Positions 7,077 through 13,301 of a stretch of DNA of 21,085 nt are shown here, piece by piece (positions within the stretch are counted from its first letter, which is position 1; each line of letters opens with the position of its first letter). This stretch comes from Flavobacterium psychrophilum. GTDB lineage: Bacteria > Bacteroidota > Bacteroidia > Flavobacteriales > Flavobacteriaceae. Location: NCBI GenBank assembly GCA_945866505.1, contig CAMBHH010000037.1:1-21085 (forward strand). The letters are read 5' to 3'. The notes below the pieces were generated by a model, which worked only from the letters and a program-made list of their open reading frames with translations, had not been told where the DNA came from and did no database searches. The translations under genes and the position numbers were made by a program.

Positions 7077-8255
7077 ATGAGTTCAGATTCCAGCAAGCGT
7101 TATGCACAAAGAGGAGTTTCCGCATCTAAAGAAGATGTGCACAACGCCATAAAAAACATCGACAAAGGATTATTTCCGCAAGCTTTTTGCAAAATTGTCC
7201 CCGATTATTTGACAAATGATGAAGATTATTGTCTTATAATGCACGCCGATGGCGCTGGAACAAAATCGTCGTTGGCGTATATGTATTGGAAAGAAACGGG
7301 CGATATTTCAGTTTGGAAAGGCATTGCACAAGACGCTTTGATTATGAATATCGATGATTTATTGTGCGTTGGAGCAACCGACAATATTCTACTTTCTTCA
7401 ACAATAGGAAGAAATAAAAACCTAATTCCCGCCGAAGTCATTTCGGCCATCATCAACGGAACCGAAGAACTCATTAAAGAACTTGCTTCTTTTGGTGTGA
7501 CCATTCATTCCACAGGTGGAGAAACTGCCGATTTGGGCGATATTGTTCGAACTATCATCGTGGATTCAACCGTTACAGCTCGAATGAAACGTTCTAAAGT
7601 TATTGATAATGCCAACATAAAAGCGGGCGACGTAATCGTAGGATTAGAATCTTTCGGTCAAGCTAGTTATGAAAAAAGTTATAACGGCGGAATGGGAAGC
7701 AACGGATTGACATCTGCCCGTCATGATGTTTTTGGGAAATATTTGGCCACTAAATATCCCGAAAGTTACGATGCTGCCGTTCCAGAAGAATTGATTTATT
7801 CAGGTCGGGTAAATTTGACCGATGCTGTCGAAAATTCACCAATCGATGCAGGGCAATTAGTGCTTTCGCCAACTAGAACCTACGCGCCAATTATCAAGAA
7901 AATTTTAGACCAATATTCGTCTAGTGAAATCCATGGAATGGTGCATTGCAGCGGTGGAGCGCAAACTAAAATTTTACATTTCGTTAATAATTTACACATT
8001 ATAAAAGACAATTTATTCCCGATTCCACCATTATTTAAACTCATTCAGGAGCAATCTAAAACCGATTGGAAAGAAATGTACCAAGTATTCAACTGCGGTC
8101 ATCGTATGGAAATTTACGTTCCAGAAGCTATTGCTCAGGAAATTATTGCCATTTCAAAATCATTCAATGTCAATGCACAAATCGTGGGTAGGGTAGAAGC
8201 GGCCGATGCTAAAAAATTGACTATCACCAGCGAATACGGTACTTTCGAGTATTAA
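7077..8255 (+). CDS. purM: Phosphoribosylformylglycinamidine cyclo-ligase (AIR synthetase)
   Basis: This catalyses the fifth step of purine synthesis: ATP-dependent ring closure of FGAM to aminoimidazole ribonucleotide, in the cytosol. At 392 residues it is the longer Bacteroidota form; E. coli PurM is about 345. Diagnostic segments are YAQRGVSASKEDVHNAI (9-25), HADGAGTKSSLAY (56-68), ALIMNIDDLLCVGATDN (87-103), GGETADLGD (147-155), SPTRTYAP, and HCSGGAQTKILHF with the C-terminal FNCGHRMEIYVP. The gene follows a terminator and has its own -7 box, so it does not belong to a large pur operon here. The small gene at 8348 follows in the same direction after 92 nt and may be cotranscribed. No truncation or missing motif was seen. 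Confidence 0.96.
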   Translation: MSSDSSKRYAQRGVSASKEDVHNAIKNIDKGLFPQAFCKIVPDYLTNDEDYCLIMHADGAGTKSSLAYMYWKETGDISVWKGIAQDALIMNIDDLLCVGATDNILLSSTIGRNKNLIPAEVISAIINGTEELIKELASFGVTIHSTGGETADLGDIVRTIIVDSTVTARMKRSKVIDNANIKAGDVIVGLESFGQASYEKSYNGGMGSNGLTSARHDVFGKYLATKYPESYDAAVPEELIYSGRVNLTDAVENSPIDAGQLVLSPTRTYAPIIKKILDQYSSSEIHGMVHCSGGAQTKILHFVNNLHIIKDNLFPIPPLFKLIQEQSKTDWKEMYQVFNCGHRMEIYVPEAIAQEIIAISKSFNVNAQIVGRVEAADAKKLTITSEYGTFEY

Positions 8256-8256
8256 G

Positions 8257-8287
8257 AGATTTAAAGATTTAAAGATTTAAAGATTTG
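8257..8287. repeat. Octanucleotide tandem repeat (AGATTTAA)n
   Basis: Three perfect copies of AGATTTAA start at 8257, 8265 and 8273, and a fourth partial copy starts at 8281. The array begins 2 nt after the purM stop codon. Confidence 0.9.
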
Positions 8288-8313
8288 TGAATTTTTTTAA
8301 AAGTTAAATTTTT

Positions 8314-8342
8314 CAATCATTCAATCATTCAATCATTCAATT
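8314..8342. repeat. Octanucleotide tandem repeat (CAATCATT)n
   Basis: Three perfect copies of CAATCATT start at 8314, 8322 and 8330, followed by a partial CAATT. The array ends 5 nt before the ATG at 8348, so a change in copy number would alter the leader of that gene. Confidence 0.9.
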
Positions 8343-8347
8343 TTTTA

Positions 8348-8707
8348 ATGATGTACGAACTACTTTTTTGGCAATATCAGGACGGAATTTATCTTAACCA
8401 TCATTTGGTTTACGAAGCATTAATCGAACAACAAGAAGTTGAAGGTCTTGAACTGCTTCCTGTGCCAATAATCTTGAATCGTATTAATTCAGTTTTTTCA
8501 ACTTGGGAAAAAGTAGATGAAAACAGTTGGAAAAACACCAAAGGCAAAGGAGCTTTTCAAATCAAAACAACGCCACAAAGTATTCAAATCGATTGCTACG
8601 GAACCGAAGGAAAAACAATGAATCTACTCGCCGATACTTTAGAAGAATTTAAATGTCCGCTTTACGACCCACAAGTTCCTGCACGTTACGACGAAATGAA
8701 TGAATAA
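8348..8707 (+). CDS. Conserved hypothetical protein
   Basis: This encodes a 119-residue soluble protein, acidic and rich in aromatic residues. It begins MMYELLFWQYQDGIYLNHH and ends with CPLYDPQVPARYDE. It has no signal peptide, membrane segment or known catalytic motif. Its sequence looks like a small conserved cytosolic protein of flavobacteria whose function I do not know. Two adjacent ATG codons (8348 and 8351) both fit, and there is no Shine-Dalgarno sequence to decide. It lies 92 nt after purM in the same direction with no promoter box or terminator between them, so cotranscription with purM is plausible. The intervening DNA is mostly tandem repeats. A bidirectional terminator follows at 8810-8845. 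Confidence 0.75.
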   Translation: MMYELLFWQYQDGIYLNHHLVYEALIEQQEVEGLELLPVPIILNRINSVFSTWEKVDENSWKNTKGKGAFQIKTTPQSIQIDCYGTEGKTMNLLADTLEEFKCPLYDPQVPARYDEMNE

Positions 8708-8809
8708 TCTAAAAAAAATTATGCAAAAAATCTACAAAATTTAAGTTTCTTGCAAATTCAAAGAGCCGAAATTAATTTAAAATAGGTGTAAATACACGAT
8801 TTAGAGCAT

Positions 8810-8845
8810 AATAAAAGGCTTCCACAATAATGAAAGCCTTTTATT
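8810..8845. terminator. Bidirectional intrinsic terminator
   Basis: AATAAAAGGCTT (8810-8821) pairs perfectly with AAGCCTTTTATT (8834-8845) over a 12-nt loop. It sits between two convergent genes and serves both strands. Confidence 0.85.
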
Positions 8846-8858
8846 AGTCTGATCTTTT

Positions 8859-10334
8859 TTATTCCAAAGCTTTCAGTAAACCTTCGGGAGCTTTTTCAAG
8901 GTACATTTGATTTTGCAAACTGTTGAAAGATTTAGAGTCTTTAAAATAGTCAAATTGAATTCCCGAAACGGATGCTTTCATTTTTCCAGTTCCTGTAATT
9001 TTTGCAATTGCGAGTTGTAGTAAAGGTTCAGTTGGACTGCCTAAAACATCAAGATTACCTAATGTTTCTTTTAATTCAAAAGTAGGGAATAAGCCATTTT
9101 GATAATCGCTAAATCCTGCACTATTTGCTGTTTTGAAAACTAAGGGTTGCATAGCATAACGATGATTTCGATTTCTTTTTTCTTTGCCAAAAGTGGGCGA
9201 ATCATATAAAGTAATAGAGCCCACATTTTTCCCAACAGTTTTATCTCCAATTTGAACTACTGTAATATAAGGTTTCAATCCGTTAATTACTAATTCACTT
9301 GCCGAAGCTGTGCCTGTCGATGTAAGAATGTAAATTTTGGTCATATTGACACTGTTGATTGGTATGGTTCCTATTTTGTCAGTAAAATAATTTTTCAAAG
9401 ATTCAGGCTCATTGTTGTCATAGTAAGATTGTATTTTTGCATTCCATTGTTCTTTAGCAAAAACTTGTCCTGTAAATGCACCTGTAATCATACTTGCTAA
9501 TCTAACTGAAGTTAGAATCGAACCACCACCGTTATATCTTAAATCAAGAACTAAATCAGTAATCCCCTCTGATTTTAAAATTCCAAAAGCATCATTTAGT
9601 TTTCTGTCATAACTAGAATAAAAACCATTGTACATTAAATAACCAATTTTACGTGAGCCAGCAACGATTACTTTATTTGCCAAAATTGGATTTTCGTCCA
9701 AAACTGTTTTTTTAAGAGCGACAGTTTTTCCGTTTGGCGTAAAAGCGCCACCGATGATATCCGCCATATTTAAGGTGTAATCATTGTTTGAGCCAAATAA
9801 TAAAGATTGATAATTATTTACGGTAAGTTGAGTTCCATTAACACCATAAAAAATCTCTCCCCGCTTAATGTTTTTTGTTGATGCATCAGATGTTGGAATG
9901 ATATAACGTACCCAACCGATTAGTTCTGAAGACCCGGGAGACTTTCGGCTTAAGCCAAATTCAACACCATTATTATTAGTGGTTCCTTGCAATTGCCCTT
10001 CAAGTTCCAAATAATCATCAACGATCCAACTGAATCTATCTACAGCTTCAGCGGCTGGAAATAAACTTCTTGGCTTATAGAGCAAACTTTCAAACAAACT
10101 TTCAGGCTGAGAGTAGCCTTGTAAAAAAGTATTTAGTTCGGTTTGATTTGCAAATTTATTGTCAGATAAATTGGGTACATCAGCTTGCCATAAGTAAAAT
10201 TGATTTAATCCTTTCCAGACAAAATCATTAATTTGTAAATTTGCTGGTACAGCCACATCATCTTGGTCTTGACAGCCTTGGAAAAGAAATGCAGATAAAA
10301 GAAGTACAATACTATATTTTAAATATGTTTTCAT
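8859..10334 (-). CDS. S41-family (C-terminal processing) peptidase, lipoprotein
   Basis: This is a 491-residue serine protease predicted to be a lipid-anchored envelope protein. The lipobox FLFQGC places the acylated Cys at residue 21. An N-terminal S41 helper region follows (LQINDFVWKGLNQFYLWQ, 33-50), then a PDZ-like region (about 120-200) and the catalytic domain with LVLDLRYNGGG (261-271) and TSTGTASASELV (338-349). Ser344 is the likely nucleophile. Lys369 (TVGKNVG) sits exactly 25 residues later, as for the Ser/Lys dyad of E. coli Prc. Substrates are unknown; in Bacteroidota such lipoproteins are thought to degrade envelope proteins. The gene is monocistronic, with a shared terminator downstream. 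No TAnnTTTG box is obvious upstream, where a GC-rich repeat-like block lies instead. Confidence 0.9.
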   Translation of the reverse strand: MKTYLKYSIVLLLSAFLFQGCQDQDDVAVPANLQINDFVWKGLNQFYLWQADVPNLSDNKFANQTELNTFLQGYSQPESLFESLLYKPRSLFPAAEAVDRFSWIVDDYLELEGQLQGTTNNNGVEFGLSRKSPGSSELIGWVRYIIPTSDASTKNIKRGEIFYGVNGTQLTVNNYQSLLFGSNNDYTLNMADIIGGAFTPNGKTVALKKTVLDENPILANKVIVAGSRKIGYLMYNGFYSSYDRKLNDAFGILKSEGITDLVLDLRYNGGGSILTSVRLASMITGAFTGQVFAKEQWNAKIQSYYDNNEPESLKNYFTDKIGTIPINSVNMTKIYILTSTGTASASELVINGLKPYITVVQIGDKTVGKNVGSITLYDSPTFGKEKRNRNHRYAMQPLVFKTANSAGFSDYQNGLFPTFELKETLGNLDVLGSPTEPLLQLAIAKITGTGKMKASVSGIQFDYFKDSKSFNSLQNQMYLEKAPEGLLKALE

Positions 10335-10628
10335 ATGCGGATATTTATTGTTTTTTATTGGTCATATATAATTACTTCGACTGTTCGCTCCGCTCGAGCC
10401 GCACGTCACGATTGGTTTTTGCGACCAATTTTAGGTTATGCTCATTTCATTTGTTTGTTTTTATTTCTTACTTAAAAACAGCGTTTTTAAATTTTAACTA
10501 TATCTTTATCCTCAAAAGTTGTTCCAACTTATAATAAAAGTATAAATTTTTAGAATTTTATTGCATTGGCACATGCTTTGTTGTTAAATTGCAGTGTTTA
10601 TATTTATTAAAACTAATAACTGAAAAGA
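10335..10628. other. 294-bp divergent intergenic region with a GC-rich repeat-like block
   Basis: This region separates the S41 peptidase (minus) from the DUF4252 gene (plus). At 10372-10416 the base composition changes abruptly to GC-rich, with GCTCCGCTCGAGCCGCACG inside an otherwise AT-rich gap. A small hairpin follows, ATTGGT (10411-10416) with ACCAAT (10424-10429), then TTTT. The GC-rich text resembles short interspersed repeats that I associate with Bacteroidota intergenic DNA, but I cannot confirm other copies from this window. No coding frame here looks real. Confidence 0.5.
10577..10606 (+). promoter_or_regulatory. Putative promoter of the DUF4252 gene
   Basis: TTTG (10577-10580), an 18-nt spacer, then TATATTTA (10599-10606), one base from the TAnnTTTG consensus. 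Transcription would start about 16 nt before the ATG at 10629. Confidence 0.45.
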
Positions 10629-11156
10629 ATGAAAAAAAGTATAGCAACGGTGGTTTTAATTTTGGTTTCCAATATGTTTTTTGCTCAATCAGCTTTCGAT
10701 AAGTATGACGGACAAGACGATGTAACATCCATAATTGTCAATAAGAAAATGTTTCAAATGATGGGAAGTGTCAAAGTAGATGCCAATGACAAAGAAACCC
10801 AACAATATTTGGCCTTGATGAAAAAGTTAGATAACCTGAAAGTGTTTACAACCACAAGTACTAGAGTTTCAACAGAGATGAAATTAACAATTGATAAATA
10901 CATCAAAACTATTGGTTTAGAAGAATTGATGCGTACTAATGATAGTGGGAAAAATGTACGAATATTGGTTAAGTCTGGAGCAAGCGAGGGGCAAGTCAAG
11001 GAATTGTTGATGTTTATTGAAGGTTCGAACAAAGAAAACGAAACTGTATTAATGTCATTGACAGGCAGTTTCGACTTAAGTGAGATTTCTGCATTAACTG
11101 ATAAAATGAAAATTCCTGGTGGTGATGATTTGAAAAAAGCTACAGTAGGGAAGTAG
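10629..11156 (+). CDS. DUF4252 domain-containing exported protein
   Basis: This encodes a 175-residue protein with a classical signal peptide: MKKSIATVVLILVSNMFFAQ, with cleavage after about residue 19 or 20. The mature region has the DUF4252 layout: an acidic start (FDKYDGQDDVTSIIVNKKMFQMM), a LKVFTTTS strand, a helical middle with many Lys/Glu, and the C-terminal MSLTGSFDLSEISALTDKM. The molecular function of this family is unknown. Relatives often sit beside ECF sigma-factor genes, but none is present here. The gene stands alone between the divergent S41 gene and a strong terminator at 11254-11291. The signal peptide and lack of a lipobox suggest a soluble periplasmic protein. Confidence 0.88.
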   Translation: MKKSIATVVLILVSNMFFAQSAFDKYDGQDDVTSIIVNKKMFQMMGSVKVDANDKETQQYLALMKKLDNLKVFTTTSTRVSTEMKLTIDKYIKTIGLEELMRTNDSGKNVRILVKSGASEGQVKELLMFIEGSNKENETVLMSLTGSFDLSEISALTDKMKIPGGDDLKKATVGK

Positions 11157-11253
11157 TAAAATACGGGACAATTACATTCTTTACTTTTGCTACAAAGACG
11201 ATTTTTAGAAACCGAATAGTTAAAATAAAAAAATAACACAGATTTTAAACTAA

Positions 11254-11291
11254 AAAATCCTAATTACTTATAAAAAAGTAGTTAGGATTTT
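11254..11291. terminator. Bidirectional intrinsic terminator
   Basis: AAAATCCTAATTACTT (11254-11269) pairs with AAGTAGTTAGGATTTT (11276-11291), a 16-bp stem with one G-T wobble and a 6-nt loop. It lies between the DUF4252 gene and the minus-strand tRNA-Leu gene and can end both transcripts. Confidence 0.8.
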
Positions 11292-11307
11292 GTTTTTGAC
11301 TTAAAAG

Positions 11308-11390
11308 TGACCACGGCGGGATTTGAACCCGCACGCCCTTGCGAGCACCAGCCCCTCAAGCTGGCAAGTCTACCGTTTCTCCACGTGGCC
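11308..11390 (-). tRNA. tRNA-Leu (anticodon GAG)
   Basis: The 83-nt gene folds as a class II tRNA with a long variable arm. The acceptor GGCCACG pairs with CGTGGTC (one G-T) before discriminator A73. The anticodon stem CCAGC/GCTGG encloses TTGAGGG, giving anticodon GAG for CUC/CUU codons. The T arm carries GGTTCAAATCC. The 3' CCA is not encoded. Only 1-2 nt separate its 5' end from the T-run of an upstream terminator-like hairpin. Confidence 0.95.
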
Positions 11391-11391
11391 T

Positions 11392-11436
11392 AAAAAAAAT
11401 AGAGACGTTGGCCTCAGCTAATGTCTCTATTTTTTT
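11392..11436 (-). terminator. Terminator-like hairpin between tRNA-Lys and tRNA-Leu
   Basis: AAAAAAATAGAGAC (11393-11406) pairs with GTCTCTATTTTTTT (11423-11436) around a 16-nt loop. On the minus strand it follows the tRNA-Lys gene and ends in eight T. These abut the 5' end of tRNA-Leu, leaving no room for a separate tRNA-Leu promoter. It may be an attenuator or an RNA-processing hairpin rather than a full stop. Confidence 0.65.
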
Positions 11437-11437
11437 G

Positions 11438-11510
11438 TGACCCGACTGGGGCTCGAACCCAGGACCCCATCATTAAAAGTGATGTGCTCTACCGACTGAG
11501 CTATCGAGTC
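11438..11510 (-). tRNA. tRNA-Lys (anticodon TTT), second copy in transcription order
   Basis: This 73-nt cloverleaf starts GACTCGA, pairing with TCGGGTC through one wobble, and ends in A73. The anticodon stem CATCA/TGATG encloses CTTTTAA, giving anticodon TTT. The T arm carries GGTTCGAGCCC. CCA is not encoded. It is identical in sequence to the copy at 11548-11620, which lies exactly 110 nt away. Confidence 0.96.
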
Positions 11511-11547
11511 ATTGATTCATAAAAGTAATTGAAAATCACAAATTTTG

Positions 11548-11620
11548 TGACCCGACTGGGGCTCGAACCCAGGACCCCATCATTAAAAGTGATGTGCTCT
11601 ACCGACTGAGCTATCGAGTC
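11548..11620 (-). tRNA. tRNA-Lys (anticodon TTT), promoter-proximal copy
   Basis: Identical in all 73 positions to the copy at 11438-11510, with the same anticodon TTT. It is the first gene of the tRNA-Lys/tRNA-Lys/tRNA-Leu cluster and lies just downstream of a strong promoter at 11645-11676. Confidence 0.96.
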
Positions 11621-11644
11621 ATTTCCTATTCTTGAATGCGGGTG

Positions 11645-11676
11645 CAAATATAAGGTCTTATTTTTAATTTTTCAAA
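11645..11676 (-). promoter_or_regulatory. Promoter of the tRNA-Lys/Lys/Leu cluster
   Basis: On the minus strand, TTTG (11676-11673), a 20-nt spacer and TATATTTG (11652-11645) form a perfect Bacteroidota promoter. It is followed by CACCC at the expected start site. The 14-base text GGGTGCAAATATAA is shared exactly with the promoter of the tRNA-Leu(TAG) gene. Confidence 0.75.
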
Positions 11677-11747
11677 GGTATTTTATTATAAATTTGTCTT
11701 TTTTAAACAAAAGCACTTAACGCCTTAGTATATAAGGTTTTATTCAA

Positions 11748-12266
11748 ATGAGAAAAATTATATTATTAGGTTATATGGGCTGTGGGAAGTCTACAGTAGC
11801 TACCAGATTGTCAAAAATTACCAATATTCCTTGCTTGGATTTGGATAAAAAGATCGAAGAACGAACCAATTTGTCTATAAAAGACATTTTTGAACAGCAA
11901 GGTGAGATTTATTTTAGAAAGCTGGAGCGAGAGGTTTTAATCGATTTACTGAATGCTCCCGGCGATTTAATTTTAGGTTTAGGTGGAGGAACTCCTTGTT
12001 ATTCTAATAATCATGAACTATTGAAGCGAGATAATATAGTATCGATTTATTTAAAGGCTTCGATAGATACTTTGTATGATCGATTGGTTTCTAATAAAAG
12101 TAAACGTCCAATAATTGCCAACAAAACCAATGAAGATCTCAAGGAATTTATTGCCAAGCATCTTTTTGATCGAAGTTTCTATTACAACCAGGCACAGTAT
12201 AAAATAAGTATCGATGGGAAATCTAAAGATGAAACTACTCAGGACATCTTAGCGATTTTAACTTAA
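11748..12266 (+). CDS. aroK: Shikimate kinase
   Basis: This phosphorylates shikimate to shikimate-3-phosphate with ATP, in the chorismate pathway. It is 172 residues, normal for AroK/AroL. The P-loop GYMGCGKST is at 8-16, the shikimate-binding Asp33 lies in CLDLDKKIEER, Arg57 is in YFRKLE, and the GLGGGTP loop is at 77-83. The lid carries KRPII with Arg120, and Arg142 lies in FDRSFYY. These match E. coli Asp34, Arg58, Gly79-81, Arg117 and Arg136 in order. The ATG is well placed (MRKIILLGYMG). The gene is divergent from the tRNA cluster, and its last 9 bases overlap the end of the convergent phosphoribosyltransferase gene. No hairpin terminator is visible at that overlap, so antisense read-through between the two is possible. 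Confidence 0.95.
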   Translation: MRKIILLGYMGCGKSTVATRLSKITNIPCLDLDKKIEERTNLSIKDIFEQQGEIYFRKLEREVLIDLLNAPGDLILGLGGGTPCYSNNHELLKRDNIVSIYLKASIDTLYDRLVSNKSKRPIIANKTNEDLKEFIAKHLFDRSFYYNQAQYKISIDGKSKDETTQDILAILT

Positions 12267-12758
12267 AATAGCATAACTACTCCCGTTTTCATTAAATACA
12301 ACCTCAACATTGTCTAATGAAGAAGTCGAAAGTGATATGCCCTTAAAATCAGCCTTTACTGGATATTTTTTGTGATTTCTGTCGACAAGTACGGCTGTTT
12401 TGAATTTCTTTAGCGGAACATCTAGAAAGTGTCGCACAGCATAAATTAATGTCGTTCCCGAATTTAATACATCGTCAACTAGAATCAAGCCTTTGTTAGA
12501 ATATGCCTCTTTCGTTAAAGATGTTTTTACAACTGCTTCAGGATGATGCTTGTCTATTTCTACCTCACATAGCGAAACTTTCAAAGGTGAAATGTTATTG
12601 AGGTAATCTGCAATTTTTTTAGCAAAAATAAATCCATTTGACGCAATGCCAGCAATAACAATTTCTTCTTCATCTATAAAAGTTTCATAGATTTGATAGG
12701 CAATTCTTTTTATGGTATGTTCTATTTCTTGATTTGATAATATGATATTCTTGCTCAT
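12258..12758 (-). CDS. Phosphoribosyltransferase family protein (PyrR/Hpt-like)
   Basis: This is a 166-residue type I phosphoribosyltransferase fold. The PRPP-binding loop LILVDDVLNSGTTL (91-104) is textbook, with the two acidic residues and the SGTT turn. IAGIASNGFIFAKKIA near residue 35 is the PPi-loop region. The C-terminal VLVDRNHKKYPVKADFKG resembles the uracil/PyrR branch. It may salvage a purine or pyrimidine base; substrate cannot be read from sequence, and a PyrR-like regulator without its usual pyr operon is equally possible. It lies 88 nt downstream of the S4-domain gene in the same direction, with a hexamer repeat and no promoter box in the gap, so the two are likely cotranscribed. 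Its 3' end overlaps aroK by 9 bp tail-to-tail. Confidence 0.88.
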   Translation of the reverse strand: MSKNIILSNQEIEHTIKRIAYQIYETFIDEEEIVIAGIASNGFIFAKKIADYLNNISPLKVSLCEVEIDKHHPEAVVKTSLTKEAYSNKGLILVDDVLNSGTTLIYAVRHFLDVPLKKFKTAVLVDRNHKKYPVKADFKGISLSTSSLDNVEVVFNENGSSYAILS

Positions 12759-12775
12759 TTTAAATTTTAGATTTT

Positions 12776-12841
12776 AGATTGAATTTGCTATTGAAATTGT
12801 AATTTCTATTGAAATTGCTATTGGCATTGAAATTGCCATTG
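12776..12841. repeat. Degenerate hexanucleotide tandem repeat (NNATTG)11
   Basis: Eleven consecutive hexamers run from 12776 to 12841, and nine of them end in ATTG (for example CTATTG, AAATTG, GCATTG, CCATTG). The two exceptions are AATTTG at 12782 and TAATTT at 12800. On the transcribed minus strand the unit is CAATNN. The array fills nearly the whole gap between the S4-protein stop and the phosphoribosyltransferase start. Confidence 0.9.
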
Positions 12842-12846
12842 ATATT

Positions 12847-13221
12847 TTATTCATTTATTTCGTTCCCAAATTCATCAATATCACGGCGGTCTTTTTTAGT
12901 AGGTCTTCCTGTACCGTTTTTTCGATAATGTTCCTTCGATAATTTTAACAATTCAAGATGTTCATAGACTTCTGCTGGAGTTTCGTTTTTTCGATACACA
13001 TCCACCAGTTTAGCCCCAACACGATTGTCTGGAATATCCAGAACGGTAATAATCTGGGTGATTTGGTCTTTTCTGAACGTGATTTTATCAGTAGGGAAAA
13101 CCTCTTTCGATGGTTTGGCAACCTGCCCATTTACAGTAACATGATTTTTTTTACAGGCTTCGGTTACCATATTTCTAGTTTTGTAATATCGCACACACCA
13201 TAAATATTTATCTATTCTCAT
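12847..13221 (-). CDS. S4-domain RNA-binding protein (Hsp15/HslR family)
   Basis: This is a 124-residue basic protein. The N-terminal S4 fold spans residues 1 to about 60: MRIDKYLWCVRYYKTRN, then EACKKNHVTVNGQVAKPSKEV. The C-terminal tail is charged (GTGRPTKKDRRDIDEFG), as in Hsp15. In E. coli Hsp15 binds stalled 50S subunits carrying peptidyl-tRNA and helps recycle them; the same role here is inferred from family. Length and the start at the canonical MRIDKYLW are normal. It is the first gene of a probable two-gene unit with the phosphoribosyltransferase and is divergent from the FKBP gene across 80 bp. No perfect -7 box is seen upstream, although a GATTTTGC similar to one lies just before the ATG. 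Confidence 0.9.
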   Translation of the reverse strand: MRIDKYLWCVRYYKTRNMVTEACKKNHVTVNGQVAKPSKEVFPTDKITFRKDQITQIITVLDIPDNRVGAKLVDVYRKNETPAEVYEHLELLKLSKEHYRKNGTGRPTKKDRRDIDEFGNEINE

Positions 13222-13301
13222 AAATTTTGCAAAATCGAAGTTAAATTCTATTCAAAAATAAATCAAAATTGTATCTTGCGACTTCAAAAAAATGATTTAT
13301 A

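Noticed and set aside
8257..8342. CRISPR array
   Set aside because: The repeats are 8-bp direct tandem copies without spacers, and no cas gene is present.
10241..10534. Plus-strand frame over the S41 gene start and the GC-rich block
   Set aside because: It overlaps the S41 signal-peptide region, has no promoter or ribosome-binding site, and reads as random sequence.
10754..11239. Minus-strand frame opposite the DUF4252 gene
   Set aside because: It is a shadow of the DUF4252 coding sequence, which has a clear signal peptide and family pattern.
11308..11620. Integration site of a mobile element at the tRNA genes
   Set aside because: The tRNA genes are intact, no partial tRNA duplicate or integrase is present, and the neighbours are housekeeping genes.
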